Below, piece by piece: positions 41,752 through 51,585 of a stretch of 64,000 bases of DNA (position 1 is the first letter of the stretch; each line of letters starts with the position of its first letter). Position numbers and translations under genes: made by a program. This DNA comes from Rossellomorea aquimaris. Its GTDB lineage: Bacteria > Bacillota > Bacilli > Bacillales > Bacillaceae_B. The notes beneath the pieces were generated by a model, which saw only the letters and a program-made list of their open reading frames with translations, was not told the DNA's origin and did not search any database. The stretch lies in contig NZ_QNRJ01000002.1 in NCBI RefSeq assembly GCF_003315075.1, positions 1 through 64,000 on the forward strand. Reading direction: 5' to 3'.

Positions 41752-42567
41752 TCATTGTCTATTTTGTGAATGCTCTGACCCCCTTCCGACATCAAACGCT
41801 CCAAGGCTTCCAGCGTATGCCCCTTTCTCTGGAAAAATAGGGGTGTAGGATAACATATCTTGAAATTGTGAAAGGTCTTCTTTTAAAGCAGGATTTGATT
41901 TCAATGTACTTCCAATAAACACGAAATCCTCTAACTTATGGGCTTGAGACGCTTGAGATGCAAGGAGGATAATGGTTTCGGCTATCATATTCGTTAGAGC
42001 CCTCAGTTTGTCTGCTTTCTTAGAAAAAGCATCCCCTTTAGCGAAATTAGCAGCTGTCAAATGGTCAGGAACTGGAGAATTCATTGCCTCATATACGTCT
42101 CTCACTGATAAATCAACTAGTTCTCGTTTGCCTTCTTTTGATAACCGTACCAGCTCGTAATAGTCAGATTCTCCAGTTAGTAAACCTCCCAATCCCATGA
42201 AGGTTCCGCCCCCTAACCCACTACCGAGTAATCTTTCACATCCGTTTTCATCAACCTTAAAAAAAGACGTCCCTGTACCTATATTTATGAGGGTGAATTG
42301 TTTCAGATCAGTTTTTTCCTCTTTAAGGAGAAGTTTAGCTCCACTGCATACCGCTTCGAATTCTCCAACAATGTGTGCGTGTGGAAAAATCCCTCTCCAC
42401 TTCTCTGCTTTTCCACCCGTAATGTAAAGCTTATGATTTTGAGCCAGGATTCCAAGCCACTGCAGCACCTGCTGCTCACTGGAAAAGGTTTTAAAATGCA
42501 GCGCGCCATTTTCCTCATACACGATCTTAGTTAACGTTCCGCCAGCATCGACCCCGATCACACTCAT
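41752..42567 (-). CDS. coaW: Type II pantothenate kinase CoaW
   Basis: 271 residues, the short type II form known from Staphylococcus and some Bacillus. ASKHA fold: VDAGGTLTKIVYE near 5 (phosphate 1), INIGTGTSFF near 98, GLGGGTFMGLGGLL near 117, FIGSTLKSNPAL near 222. It makes 4'-phosphopantothenate and, as a type II enzyme, is expected not to be inhibited by CoA. The start codon overlaps the stop of the small membrane gene upstream by four bases (ATGA). Confidence 0.92.
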   Translation of the reverse strand: MSVIGVDAGGTLTKIVYEENGALHFKTFSSEQQVLQWLGILAQNHKLYITGGKAEKWRGIFPHAHIVGEFEAVCSGAKLLLKEEKTDLKQFTLINIGTGTSFFKVDENGCERLLGSGLGGGTFMGLGGLLTGESDYYELVRLSKEGKRELVDLSVRDVYEAMNSPVPDHLTAANFAKGDAFSKKADKLRALTNMIAETIILLASQASQAHKLEDFVFIGSTLKSNPALKEDLSQFQDMLSYTPIFPEKGAYAGSLGAFDVGRGSEHSQNRQ

Positions 42568-42863
42568 TCTTCCCGTTCCTGCATTTTTTTCTTAGAAAAT
42601 AAATAGTGCAGGGTAAACCCATGAACAACCATTATCGTAAGGAACGCAAGAAAATAATAGAAAACACCTATGACCCCATCTGTTGTATCCTCAGTAATGA
42701 GCCACCATACCGATGCAAAAAGAAGAAATAGAAATTGAAGAGCGACTCCCTCCAAGAATGGCTTTTTATACGTATTGAAATCCAACAGCCTCTTCCAGCT
42801 CCATCCAATTGCAACTACGGCTGATACTAACAATAATAATATGTAAATGCTAATTTTCATCAA
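42564..42863 (-). CDS. 99-aa membrane protein of unknown function
   Basis: Three membrane segments (5-23, 38-57, 63-88) and a charged C-terminus (KKKMQEREE). It is translationally coupled to coaW by a four-base overlap. Family not recognised; the pairing with coaW could point to a role in pantothenate or membrane metabolism but that is a guess. Confidence 0.75.
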   Translation of the reverse strand: MMKISIYILLLLVSAVVAIGWSWKRLLDFNTYKKPFLEGVALQFLFLLFASVWWLITEDTTDGVIGVFYYFLAFLTIMVVHGFTLHYLFSKKKMQEREE

Positions 42864-42934
42864 TGATGCCCTCCATTCAAAATATTCTTATTTCTATGGT
42901 ATTCAATTGAGCTGGAAAATGAAAGAGAAAAGGG

Positions 42935-42963
42935 GAAAAACACCAATCGATTTGGTGTTTTTC
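42935..42963 (-). terminator. Terminator after the ger operon
   Basis: AAAAACACCAA and TTGGTGTTTTT are perfect arms around a TCGA-type loop, ten bases after the GerC-type gene's stop. Confidence 0.9.
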
Positions 42964-42973
42964 TGCCTTCATT

Positions 42974-44134
42974 CTATTCCAAACTTTTGTGATCGTAACG
43001 ATATGCGTTGAAATGAGTGATATCCACTTTCACTATTACTTCCTCTAATGAATGGTCTGTTAAATAAAATGAAGGATTTTCTTCAAGTTTTTTAAACTTT
43101 AGGGGATGGTATCTATACCATTTTTCACCTGCATTTAGTAAATCCACTTGTTTGTCCAGCCCCATGTTATACACTTTTTCAATTTCATTTTCCAAAGACT
43201 TTTCAAGTGCACTTTTGACTTCTTTATAGGGGGCCTCCTTTAATTTTTCTATTAGTTCAGCTTTCACACTGACTTCAAGTGAAAATGTGGGAAAATCACC
43301 TTTTTCTTTCTTATATTTTATTTTAGGCTCCTTCGTCATTAGTTTAAATGTCGATATCAATTCGTCATCCTGATACAAAGGATAATCCATTTGATTATTT
43401 TTGGTAAGTAACCAATCAACGATGATAGAAGGTTTAGAAGGAAGATCTCCTTTGAATTGTGATTGTTGAAATAGACTGTAACCGTTCAGATAAAGTACAG
43501 GGTAAGGTTGATCGGTCTGCCAGGATTTTTTATCAATACTAATATTCGGGATGAATGCCGTGCCCATCGGTTCATAGTATTCCCTTAAAAAATGCATTAA
43601 ACTTGTAGCCCCGATATCATCCTGTAAAGACTCCATCGTTTCTTCCGTCAGCAAAACTGTATAAACGGGAGGATAATGAAATAAGCCGTTCACCTTAAAG
43701 ATTTCTTCCATACTCTCATCAGTGGTAAATATCTGCAGATTAGGCCTTAATGAGCGATTTCTTCCCACATCCTCCAGGACCTCTTTGAATTTGTACTTCA
43801 ACACATTTTTTGAGACGACGAGCGTTTTTGTATGTCCAAAAAATAATGATGGCCTTGATGCTTTATATAGGTGACTTACAGCCAAATTCAGTGTTTTACC
43901 GGAAGCAGAACCTATAAACGCCGGCACAGGTTCTGAAGGCTTACTTCCTTCCTGTTTTGCTACATTGGCAAAATTCAAGCCTTGAAGATAGGCTGTGTAT
44001 TCCTGGTTTTCTTCATTGTAATCCAATCCGATCGAAACGACATACGTTAGATCCTGAATGTTTTTTGAACCTGTACACCCTGTCAATAAAAGGATTAAAG
44101 AAACGAAAATGAGTCTATTTGTCTTGTTGATCAC
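42974..44134 (-). CDS. Germinant receptor C subunit (Ger(x)C lipoprotein)
   Basis: 386 residues. Lipobox LLTGC with Cys20, then the three-domain GerC shape: QDLTYVVSIGLDYNE near 28, GSASGKTLNLAVSHLY near 75, FFGHTKTLVVS near 97, and a C-terminal VEVSVKAELIEKL-type domain (about 270-386). It sits on the outer face of the spore inner membrane and forms the receptor with the A and B subunits. It overlaps the A gene by 20 bp. Some Ger(x)C members have other roles in non-spore contexts, but the A and B partners here are full length. Confidence 0.94.
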   Translation of the reverse strand: MINKTNRLIFVSLILLLTGCTGSKNIQDLTYVVSIGLDYNEENQEYTAYLQGLNFANVAKQEGSKPSEPVPAFIGSASGKTLNLAVSHLYKASRPSLFFGHTKTLVVSKNVLKYKFKEVLEDVGRNRSLRPNLQIFTTDESMEEIFKVNGLFHYPPVYTVLLTEETMESLQDDIGATSLMHFLREYYEPMGTAFIPNISIDKKSWQTDQPYPVLYLNGYSLFQQSQFKGDLPSKPSIIVDWLLTKNNQMDYPLYQDDELISTFKLMTKEPKIKYKKEKGDFPTFSLEVSVKAELIEKLKEAPYKEVKSALEKSLENEIEKVYNMGLDKQVDLLNAGEKWYRYHPLKFKKLEENPSFYLTDHSLEEVIVKVDITHFNAYRYDHKSLE

Positions 44135-45590
44135 GCTGATTTATTCCTTTCCTTGTACTGTCATCCGGGCTGGTTGAAGGGGTACGGTTTTTATAAAATT
44201 GAATGGGCAATCGAAAAAATGACCGAATGACTTCATTCCAACCGATGGGAGCTACTGAGCCAAGGAATGGAGTACCAAAGGAAGATTTAGTCGCTAAATA
44301 GAGAACCGTCAGAATAAAACTCATGACAACACCGAACAATCCAAAAAAAGTGCTAATGAGCAATACGGCGAACCTTAATATCGTAGTCCCATACTTCAAC
44401 GATTGATTGACGAGAGTAAAGGACGAAATATAAGTAATGGCTCCAATGACCAGCATGGTTGGGGATGTCAACCCGGCACGTATGGCGGCATCTCCCACAA
44501 TCAGGCCCCCAAGCACGGAAACCGTCTGACCTATCGCCCTTGGTAGCCTGACACCCGCTTCGTTAAAAAACTCAAACAAAAATAGGACGATAAACATCTC
44601 AACAGGAGCAGAAAGGGGCAGGCCGAATCTGGACATGGAGATCGTCGCCACGAGCAGATAGGGAATTTGTTCAATATTATAAGCCGAAAATGCAACCCAT
44701 AGTCCTGGCAGAAATGTTGAAATCAATACCCCGATGACCCTTATAATCCTTTCTAAAGAAACAAATACGTAGTTGATGTTGGAGTCTTCTGGAGACTTTG
44801 TTTGTAATAACAGATTTATTGGCGCAATAGATACCGTGGGGTAGCCATCAACCAAGAGAGCAAACCTCCCCTGTACTAGTGAATCAACGATAAAATCGGG
44901 TCGACCGGTGTAATCAAACGTAGTAAAAATAGAATACGGATTGTCATCAAGCATAGATTCCAATTGGTGGTTGCTCGTTAATACATCAATATCCACTTTT
45001 TCTAATCTTGTATATAATTCCTTGAGAATACGCTCATCGATTACATCATCCAGGTACATGATGGCAATTTCTGTATGACTGCGGGTCCCTACTTTAGATT
45101 TTTCCACTGAAAGAGTTGAAGTGAAAAGCCTTCTTCTGATTAAGGATATATTTGTATTTAAGTCTTCAACAAATCCATCTTTCGGCCCGCGGATAGATGT
45201 TTCAAGCGATGATTCTTCCGGGAGCCGTTTAGGAAAATTACCTGCATGTATGGAGAGGACTTTTTCATCGATAAAAAACAAAATATACCCATTGAATAGA
45301 GCGTTGGAGAGCATATCCAGGGACTTTCCCGTTTCATCTACGGCTTGGAAATTCCCCTCCACCTTTTTTGCATAGGATTTTTCATGTGCTTCTTCTAATT
45401 TTGGGAGAATGAATTGATCGAGGTAATGTCGATCGACCAAACTCTCAAAATACACCAGGGTGACGACTTCATCGTGAAAAAAATGTTCTCGAATAAGTAA
45501 ATCATGACTCTTCGAAAATAATTGCTTTACCTCTTTCAAGGTGTCCTTTTTTTCTTCCTCTATCCGCTTTTCTTTCGAAGACTTCTTCAT
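44115..45590 (-). CDS. Germinant receptor A subunit (GerA family)
   Basis: 491 residues from the ATG at 45590 (AAAGG about nine bases upstream); an ATG nine bases earlier stands too close to that site. N-terminal soluble part about 1-245, then about five membrane segments from 270 on. Family motifs: SHTEIAIMYLDDVID near 165, VDGYPTVSIAPINLLLQ near 245, SPEDSNINYVF near 265, PVEMFIVLFLFEFFNEAGVRLPRAIGQTVSVLGGLIVGDAA near 330-375. It is the signal-transducing subunit with the germinant-binding B subunit. Middle gene of the operon. Confidence 0.95.
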   Translation of the reverse strand: MKKSSKEKRIEEEKKDTLKEVKQLFSKSHDLLIREHFFHDEVVTLVYFESLVDRHYLDQFILPKLEEAHEKSYAKKVEGNFQAVDETGKSLDMLSNALFNGYILFFIDEKVLSIHAGNFPKRLPEESSLETSIRGPKDGFVEDLNTNISLIRRRLFTSTLSVEKSKVGTRSHTEIAIMYLDDVIDERILKELYTRLEKVDIDVLTSNHQLESMLDDNPYSIFTTFDYTGRPDFIVDSLVQGRFALLVDGYPTVSIAPINLLLQTKSPEDSNINYVFVSLERIIRVIGVLISTFLPGLWVAFSAYNIEQIPYLLVATISMSRFGLPLSAPVEMFIVLFLFEFFNEAGVRLPRAIGQTVSVLGGLIVGDAAIRAGLTSPTMLVIGAITYISSFTLVNQSLKYGTTILRFAVLLISTFFGLFGVVMSFILTVLYLATKSSFGTPFLGSVAPIGWNEVIRSFFRLPIQFYKNRTPSTSPDDSTRKGINQRDQQDK

Positions 45591-45602
45591 TTTGAACATC
45601 CT

Positions 45603-46682
45603 TTACTTTATAAATCGGAGGATCACTGCTGACGTAATAATTTGTACGATGAAAAGGACAACGGTTGCGGGAAAAAAGTACATATATAAGAACTTATAAA
45701 AAAAATAAGTATCAACATCTATAAAAATAAGGACCAGCAGTATTAGAAATATTGGCACCATCACTTTTAGTGATATTTGATAACGATCCTTCTTTTTCGT
45801 AAAAAAAACAGCCAACAAAAACATAAATAAACTAATCCTGATAAGTGCACCACATAACCACTGATAGAGAGCAAAGAAATCTAAATGAGTAATAAATTCC
45901 CCAATGGATAAAATTCTCCATTGTTCATAAGCTGGATATCTCATATTCGCTGATTCAATATGTCCAAATTCCATGATGGAAGCGGTTAATGGTCCAAACA
46001 TCAAGCCCATTATTATTAGCCCAAGAACGATTAAATGGTGAAATTTAATTTTCCCTTCACTATAAGGCTGGATTAATACGATCAAATATAATTCAAGTAA
46101 ACCAGATAATACATAAATCATCCCTTTAAAGACAGGCTCATATCCATTACTGAAAATGGGGAATAATAGACTGGGATCTTTCATATTGGTGTTTGTAAAA
46201 GCAATGAAAAATCCAAATAACATAACCAATGGCAATAAAATACCGCTCGCGATGGCCATATGTTTGATCCCTGACCAACTGATTAAGAAGCAGATAAGGA
46301 AGATGCTTCCTACCACTAATAGTGATGGGACGTCTGCTAAAAAATATGCACTTAACCATATTATTAAATCAACAAAGGTTATATATGCACTTGATAATAA
46401 AAATAAACACATTGGCAGTGAGAATAGGAAAACAAACCATTTGTTCCACTTTTGATTAAGTAGATGATAGAAGCCTTCCTGCGGGGAATTCTTTACTATG
46501 TAATAAATGAATAATGTCACGATAAATAATATTGGATAGGTTAAGAGGATACTGATCCATCCATCTCTCCCGGCTGCATTCAGGATGCTTGGTATTAGCA
46601 TGACATGATTTAATAAGCCTGTTGAAAGGATGAGTAATAGTATTAATTGTCGGGGAATTAAAATAGGACGAATGCTTTTCAT
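45603..46682 (-). CDS. Germinant receptor B subunit (spore germination permease)
   Basis: 359 residues, ten membrane segments, APC-superfamily-like GerB fold. Family features: IPRQLILLLILSTGLLNHV near 8, AAGRDGWISILLTYPI near 37, YFLADVPSLLVVGSIFLI near 110, SNGYEPVFKGM near 185. It binds the germinant (an amino acid, sugar or nucleoside) in the spore inner membrane. It is the first gene of the operon, so the order is B-A-C, different from the gerA-type A-B-C. Ligand not predictable. Confidence 0.93.
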   Translation of the reverse strand: MKSIRPILIPRQLILLLILSTGLLNHVMLIPSILNAAGRDGWISILLTYPILFIVTLFIYYIVKNSPQEGFYHLLNQKWNKWFVFLFSLPMCLFLLSSAYITFVDLIIWLSAYFLADVPSLLVVGSIFLICFLISWSGIKHMAIASGILLPLVMLFGFFIAFTNTNMKDPSLLFPIFSNGYEPVFKGMIYVLSGLLELYLIVLIQPYSEGKIKFHHLIVLGLIIMGLMFGPLTASIMEFGHIESANMRYPAYEQWRILSIGEFITHLDFFALYQWLCGALIRISLFMFLLAVFFTKKKDRYQISLKVMVPIFLILLVLIFIDVDTYFFYKFLYMYFFPATVVLFIVQIITSAVILRFIK

Positions 46683-46818
46683 AGGTTATCTCCAAATTTC
46701 AGACTGTTTTATCTCTATTTATGTCCTACATAAAAGAAATCAAACCTCCTATTCCAATTAAGGATCGCACATGCCCAAATCACATCTATATTCTTGATAA
46801 GTATCCTTGCCACAATTG

Positions 46819-46853
46819 AAAACAGTCAAAGAGATGGTCTCTTTGACTGTTTT
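46819..46853 (-). terminator. Terminator after sbcC
   Basis: AAAACAGTCAAAGAGA and its exact 16-bp reverse complement around a three-base loop, about 35 bases after the sbcC stop, T-rich tails on both sides (also able to serve the plus strand). Confidence 0.92.
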
Positions 46854-46888
46854 CATCGTTATTGTGAAGCTCCCATGTATGAATAGAA

Positions 46889-49800
46889 CTAAGCCAAAAA
46901 CTGAAACTCGGTTCTGCTTCCACTTTGGGAGGATATGACCTCCAGACGAGCGTCGATTCTTTCTTTTAACTCTGGAACATGAGAAATTAACCCAACTAGT
47001 CTCCCACTGCTTTGAATATCCATAAGTGCTTCGATTGCGTGATCAAGGGACTCTGGATCGAGTGTACCAAATCCTTCATCAATAAACATCGTTTCAAGTG
47101 AGACGCCACCTGCATACTGTTGCACGACATCTGCAAGTCCGAGGGCCAACGCTAACGATGCCTTGAAGCTCTCCCCTCCGGATAACGTTTTAACGTGCCG
47201 TTCCTGACCTGTGTACTGATCAAATATGAGCAGCTCTAAACCGCTCTGGACGTTTCCTTTGCTTCTATCCGTTTTTCGAATCAGTTGATATCGCCCCGAC
47301 GTCATTTTGATTAATCGTTCATTTGCCACTCGAAGTATATCTTCAAGGAATGATGCCAGCACATATCTTTCAAATGTAATTCGATTTGCATTCTGACCCC
47401 GGGCCACTTCTGCCAGGTGTCCCACCATTTGATATCTGGATTCTAAATGCTTTATCCCTTCGTTTATGCTTGTCACCCGTGAAAGGATAAGCTTATTCTC
47501 TTTCGTATTTGTCATGATTTTATTAAGTTTATCGTTTACAAGCCTAAGTTCCTCGGTAACCCGTGATATGTTTTCTTCAATGCTTTTCACATCAGGCTTA
47601 TGTTTATCCTGTAAGTGCTTTACGATATCATGTAGACGATCGGAAACAGAACGCAGGTCTTCACCATACTTCTTCACTTTTTCTTGAAGACCGAGGATTT
47701 CTGCTTCAGACTTTTTCGCTTCCTGGAATGCTTTATAGTGGGAAAAACCTTGTTCTGTAAGAAGCGAAAGGAATGCTTCACGTTCTGTTTTCATCTCAAC
47801 ATCTACTTTTCCTATCTGCGTTTCTTTGTCTCTCATTTGTGACTCTTTTACACTGTACATGTTCTCAAGCTCATAGTATTGCTTCTGGGCGCGCTCGTAT
47901 GCCATCTTCAACTCTTCTCTTTTTTGCTTCTGCTCCTTTAACACTTTGTTAAATTGATCTTTTGATCTGAGCTCATAAGGAATACTTTCCTTCACCTTTT
48001 GAAGGGTCGTATCCTTCGTAAGGAAGAGAGTATTCAGCTCCTGCAGCTTGTCTAGGTTTTTCAACCTTGAGCCGTCCAGTTCTTCTAGCTTTTCCCTTCC
48101 TTTCCTTACTTCCTCCCTCAGTACCTTTGCTTGTTCGACTTCTCTTTTCTTTTCAGCCATTGTCCGTGTCAATGCTTCGCTCTCTGATGTCATTTGAGAA
48201 AGAGTATCATCTATTTCGTCCGGCTCAAAATCGCTTTTCTTGACACGAATTTTCCGAACGATATCGTCTATCTGATCCTGAATACCCTGCATTTTTGTTT
48301 CCTCTTGAGCGATCGCAAGGCTCATCCTTTTTTCTTCCTGGTTGAGTTCCTGCTGCTTTTCCTTCGCCACTTTCAAATCTTCCTGAGAGGGTAATGAATC
48401 AACACTGGCGGCAGGATGTGGATGATGTTCTGAGCCACAAACGGGACAAGGTGCATGATCAACCAGCCCTTTTGCAAGGTGAGAAGCTTGAGCAGAGTGC
48501 CACTTTTCTTCTAAATGGACCAGAGTTTCAGACGCATCCAAACTTTGTTTTTGAAGGTGAAGATACTGTTCTTTTAATTTTTGCTCTTGCTTATGGACAA
48601 GCTGACATTTTTGATCCATTTTCTTTATTTCATTTACCTGTTCAAGGAATGATTGATTCTCTTGCAAAGATTTTTCTAATTTAAATAAATCTTCTTGACC
48701 ATTTTCGGCTTCTTCAAGTCGTTTCTCCCGGGATTTTATGCCTTCTTGTAAAAATGAAATCTGCTCTTTCTGTTTTTTGACGATGCCTTGCTGTTTCTCA
48801 TAACTTTCTTTCATTTCTTTGGTATCTTTCATCAACTTATCCAGAGAATCTATATCTTTCTCCATTTCTTCGAGTTGAGTGATTTTCTTTGAAACCTCGT
48901 CCCTGAGATTTTCGTTATTCTTTTCTTCTTTTAATGTTTCTTTAGCTACTAGTAGCTTTTGTGAGATTGCATTCTTTTCCTCGGTAAGTTGAGCTAATTG
49001 ACCCTTCAGTTCCTTCAAGTTTCGACTTAGTTTATGGCAATACTCATCTTGTGGAACTAATCGGGAGGCTCGCTGTGCTAATAAAATGTCTCGATCGATT
49101 GATTCGATTTCAGGCTTTAATTTTAAAAGGGATTCTTTCTGAGCCCTTAGTTTTTCTTGAAGAACGAATTGATCGACCAATCCTTCTGCTTCTTGAAGCT
49201 GCTTCTTAAGATCATCTCTTTTCTCCTGCACACTTTCATAGTTAAGCTGCATTTCTTTCTCCCTTATTTCCATGTTCTCAATGTGAGCTTGAAGAAGGTG
49301 AAGAATATGGTGGTCATTCAATGGATTTTCTAATAATAATGATTGAAGCTCTTCATTTTCTTCAAAATGAATTCTAAGTAATTCCCTTGTTCGTTCTTCC
49401 ATAGAGGTTTCTACTGACTTCTTTAAATCGTCTGCCTCAAATTTCAGTTTTTCCTGGATGGTCTTATAGAGCTCTGTATGGAATAGACGTTGCAGGATAA
49501 GCTCCTTATCTTTACTGTCTGAAGTTAAGAGCTTTCGAAACTCTCCTTGAGGAATCATCAGGATCTGCCTGAATTGATTGGCATCCAGTTGAATTAACCC
49601 TTTGATCTTCTCATCCACGTCCCTGACGTTAGCCGCCAGTAGCTGTTCTTTCCCATCTTCATCGTATACGTATAATTCAGATCGGGCATTGATGGTTGTG
49701 TAGCCTTCTCCTCTTGCTTTCTTTTTGTCCTGCTGAGGGGAGCGCCAAATACGATACGATTTGCCCCTTAAACTGAATGTAAGCTCTACCTCCGTCATAA

Positions 49801-50023
49801 CATCATTACTTGCAAATTGACTTCTCAGTTCAGTCGGACTGCGATCTTCACCGCTCGCCTTTCCGTAGATCGCATAGGATATTCCATCAAAAATAGTCGT
49901 CTTACCTGAACCAGTCTTCCCGGATATCACGAACATTGTGCGATTCCCCAACGAACGAAAATCAATCGTTTCTCTTCCTGCATAGGGTCCAAAGGCTTGC
50001 ATCACTAATTGAAGAGGCTTCAT
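46889..50023 (-). CDS. sbcC: SbcC nuclease ATPase subunit (Rad50-like)
   Basis: 1044 residues. N-terminal half ATPase: Walker A GKTGSGKTTIFD near 34. Two long coiled coils at about 170-500 and 555-850 meet at a zinc hook with CPVC at about 526-529. C-terminal half ATPase: signature LSGGESFKASLALALG near 945 and Walker B MFIDEGFGTLD near 980. With SbcD it cuts hairpins, palindromes and blocked ends. Its ATG overlaps the sbcD stop by 4 bp. In B. subtilis sbcDC follows addAB; no addAB is seen here. Confidence 0.96.
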   Translation of the reverse strand: MKPLQLVMQAFGPYAGRETIDFRSLGNRTMFVISGKTGSGKTTIFDGISYAIYGKASGEDRSPTELRSQFASNDVMTEVELTFSLRGKSYRIWRSPQQDKKKARGEGYTTINARSELYVYDEDGKEQLLAANVRDVDEKIKGLIQLDANQFRQILMIPQGEFRKLLTSDSKDKELILQRLFHTELYKTIQEKLKFEADDLKKSVETSMEERTRELLRIHFEENEELQSLLLENPLNDHHILHLLQAHIENMEIREKEMQLNYESVQEKRDDLKKQLQEAEGLVDQFVLQEKLRAQKESLLKLKPEIESIDRDILLAQRASRLVPQDEYCHKLSRNLKELKGQLAQLTEEKNAISQKLLVAKETLKEEKNNENLRDEVSKKITQLEEMEKDIDSLDKLMKDTKEMKESYEKQQGIVKKQKEQISFLQEGIKSREKRLEEAENGQEDLFKLEKSLQENQSFLEQVNEIKKMDQKCQLVHKQEQKLKEQYLHLQKQSLDASETLVHLEEKWHSAQASHLAKGLVDHAPCPVCGSEHHPHPAASVDSLPSQEDLKVAKEKQQELNQEEKRMSLAIAQEETKMQGIQDQIDDIVRKIRVKKSDFEPDEIDDTLSQMTSESEALTRTMAEKKREVEQAKVLREEVRKGREKLEELDGSRLKNLDKLQELNTLFLTKDTTLQKVKESIPYELRSKDQFNKVLKEQKQKREELKMAYERAQKQYYELENMYSVKESQMRDKETQIGKVDVEMKTEREAFLSLLTEQGFSHYKAFQEAKKSEAEILGLQEKVKKYGEDLRSVSDRLHDIVKHLQDKHKPDVKSIEENISRVTEELRLVNDKLNKIMTNTKENKLILSRVTSINEGIKHLESRYQMVGHLAEVARGQNANRITFERYVLASFLEDILRVANERLIKMTSGRYQLIRKTDRSKGNVQSGLELLIFDQYTGQERHVKTLSGGESFKASLALALGLADVVQQYAGGVSLETMFIDEGFGTLDPESLDHAIEALMDIQSSGRLVGLISHVPELKERIDARLEVISSQSGSRTEFQFLA

Positions 50024-51189
50024 GCTTGATCGACCTCCTTTCTCGCTTGTTCAATAACGTTCTGCAGGACTTGTTCCTTTTCATCGGTAAACTCACCTGT
50101 CGTCATATCCCCATAGAATTCTTTAAACAAGTCAAGCTCCGACCTTTTCTTATCCTCTAGTACACGGAACGTATTTTTCTTTTTTGCATCGGTGAGATCC
50201 ATTTTCCGCTCCAAATGAAGGACGTTCGGATAAACTTGGCGCAATTGATTGATGGGGTCGATTAACGTTCCTTCATCATGTAACGTAATCTTTAAATAGT
50301 CATCCACTTTCTGGGATTGATAGAATGCGGGATCAAGAAGCTCTTCCATCAGTCCCTGGAGTTCTCTCATATCTTGTTTCGGCTGAAGCACTTTTTCTCG
50401 TAATTGGAATGACCCGTCCCCATCCAATTCTACAATGCTCACTGATTTTCGCTGACTCGCTTCAGAAAAAGAGTATTTTAATAGAGATCCGGAATATCGA
50501 ATCGTTTCATGCCTGATGGCATCTGGACTATGAAGATGCCCCAGGGCTGTGTAATGAAAAGGCTTAAACACATCGGCACCGACACAGCCGGATCCTCCAA
50601 CAGAAAGGGTCCGTTCTGAATCTGTGGTTTTACCCCCAAGTACAAATGCATGACCCACAAAGACATGTGGTTCATCGGGATTCATCTTTTCTTCAATCCG
50701 GTTCACAATTGCTTCCATTGCAGCATGATGAGAATTGATTGAATCGTCTTCAAGGATTTGTCTGACATTCCCAGGCTCAGCATAGGGAACGCAGTGGAAA
50801 TTAACCCCATTAATAGTGATTGGAGTAAAGTCATTTGTCAGCTTCCCTTTCAAGTAAAAGTGACTATGCTTGTACCATGATGAACCAAATGATAATCGTT
50901 CTGCACTATCATGATTTCCTGATACAGCCACTATTGGTGTATTTAACTCTACATTAATCCGGAATAATACCTCATCCAATAACTCTACAGCTTCAGTAGG
51001 AGGAACGGATCGGTCATAAAGATCCCCTGCAATCACGACTGCATCGGGCTCCTCCTCTTTTACAAGCTCTATGAATTGCTCTAATATATAGCGTTGTTCT
51101 TCTGTCATATAGATGCCATGAACCAGTTTACCTAAATGCCAATCGGCTGTATGAATAAATTTCACTGCTGTTGTCCCCTCTCCGGTCAT
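50020..51189 (-). CDS. sbcD: SbcD exonuclease subunit (Mre11-like)
   Basis: 389 residues as given; a GTG eight codons in (51165), with GAGAGGGG before it, yields the usual MKFIHTADWHLGK start, and the ATG has GGGAGA upstream, so the start is not settled. Metallophosphoesterase motifs: FIHTADWHLGK near 12, VVIAGDLYDRSVPP near 50, VSGNHDSAERLSFG near 91, GHAFVLGG near 177, TALGHLHSPD near 218. It makes the manganese-dependent nuclease with SbcC and is coupled to it by a four-base overlap. Confidence 0.95.
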   Translation of the reverse strand: MTGEGTTAVKFIHTADWHLGKLVHGIYMTEEQRYILEQFIELVKEEEPDAVVIAGDLYDRSVPPTEAVELLDEVLFRINVELNTPIVAVSGNHDSAERLSFGSSWYKHSHFYLKGKLTNDFTPITINGVNFHCVPYAEPGNVRQILEDDSINSHHAAMEAIVNRIEEKMNPDEPHVFVGHAFVLGGKTTDSERTLSVGGSGCVGADVFKPFHYTALGHLHSPDAIRHETIRYSGSLLKYSFSEASQRKSVSIVELDGDGSFQLREKVLQPKQDMRELQGLMEELLDPAFYQSQKVDDYLKITLHDEGTLIDPINQLRQVYPNVLHLERKMDLTDAKKKNTFRVLEDKKRSELDLFKEFYGDMTTGEFTDEKEQVLQNVIEQARKEVDQA

Positions 51190-51300
51190 TGATTATCTCC
51201 CTAAATTATATCAAACTAAGAAGTTATACGTAAAAAAAATGTCAACTTACAGAAAGTTCGTTCCTATATCGCTTTAATTCTTTATTAAGCTTTCATAAAT

Positions 51301-51340
51301 AGAAAGGAGGCCCTCATGTCACATGAGAGGCCTCCTTTCT
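51301..51340 (-). terminator. Terminator after the YvrJ-family gene
   Basis: A long stem: AGAAAGGAGGCC and GGCCTCCTTTCT with a second inner pair (CTCATGTCACATGAG). It begins one base after the stop codon. Confidence 0.9.
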
Positions 51341-51341
51341 A

Positions 51342-51479
51342 TTATTCTTTTAACTGCTGAGGTAGTGTTTGTATCGACGTGATTACGGCATCCAGCTTTG
51401 TCTCAATACGATAGAGCAGATACATCGTGACAACAATCGGAAAACCTACTTCAGAAACGAATGAAATAATAGTTTCCAT
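51342..51479 (-). CDS. yvrJ: YvrJ family protein, 45 aa
   Basis: ATG at 51479 with GGAGGGAAAAGG upstream. Product of 45 residues: one hydrophobic segment with the family pattern EVGFPIVVTMYLLYRIETKLD (residues 10-30, read in two parts: EVGFPIVVTM and YLLYRIETKLD), then ITSIQTLPQQLKE. This is the layout of YvrJ in B. subtilis, a tiny membrane protein linked in that species to the SigO/RsoA regulon. No sigO gene is in the window. Confidence 0.85.
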   Translation of the reverse strand: METIISFVSEVGFPIVVTMYLLYRIETKLDAVITSIQTLPQQLKE

Positions 51480-51542
51480 CCTTTTCCCTCCCCTCATCAT
51501 CTATATAGGTAAAAAGAGCGAAAAAGGCGACTATATGAAAAT

Positions 51543-51579
51543 AAAAAGCGAATCCATCATTTCATGGAGTCGCTTTTTA
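51543..51579 (-). terminator. Terminator after the 175-aa lipoprotein gene
   Basis: AAAAAGCGA and TCGCTTTTT outer pairs with TCCAT-ATGGA inner pairs, T-rich on the minus strand. Confidence 0.85.
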
Positions 51580-51585
51580 AATTTA

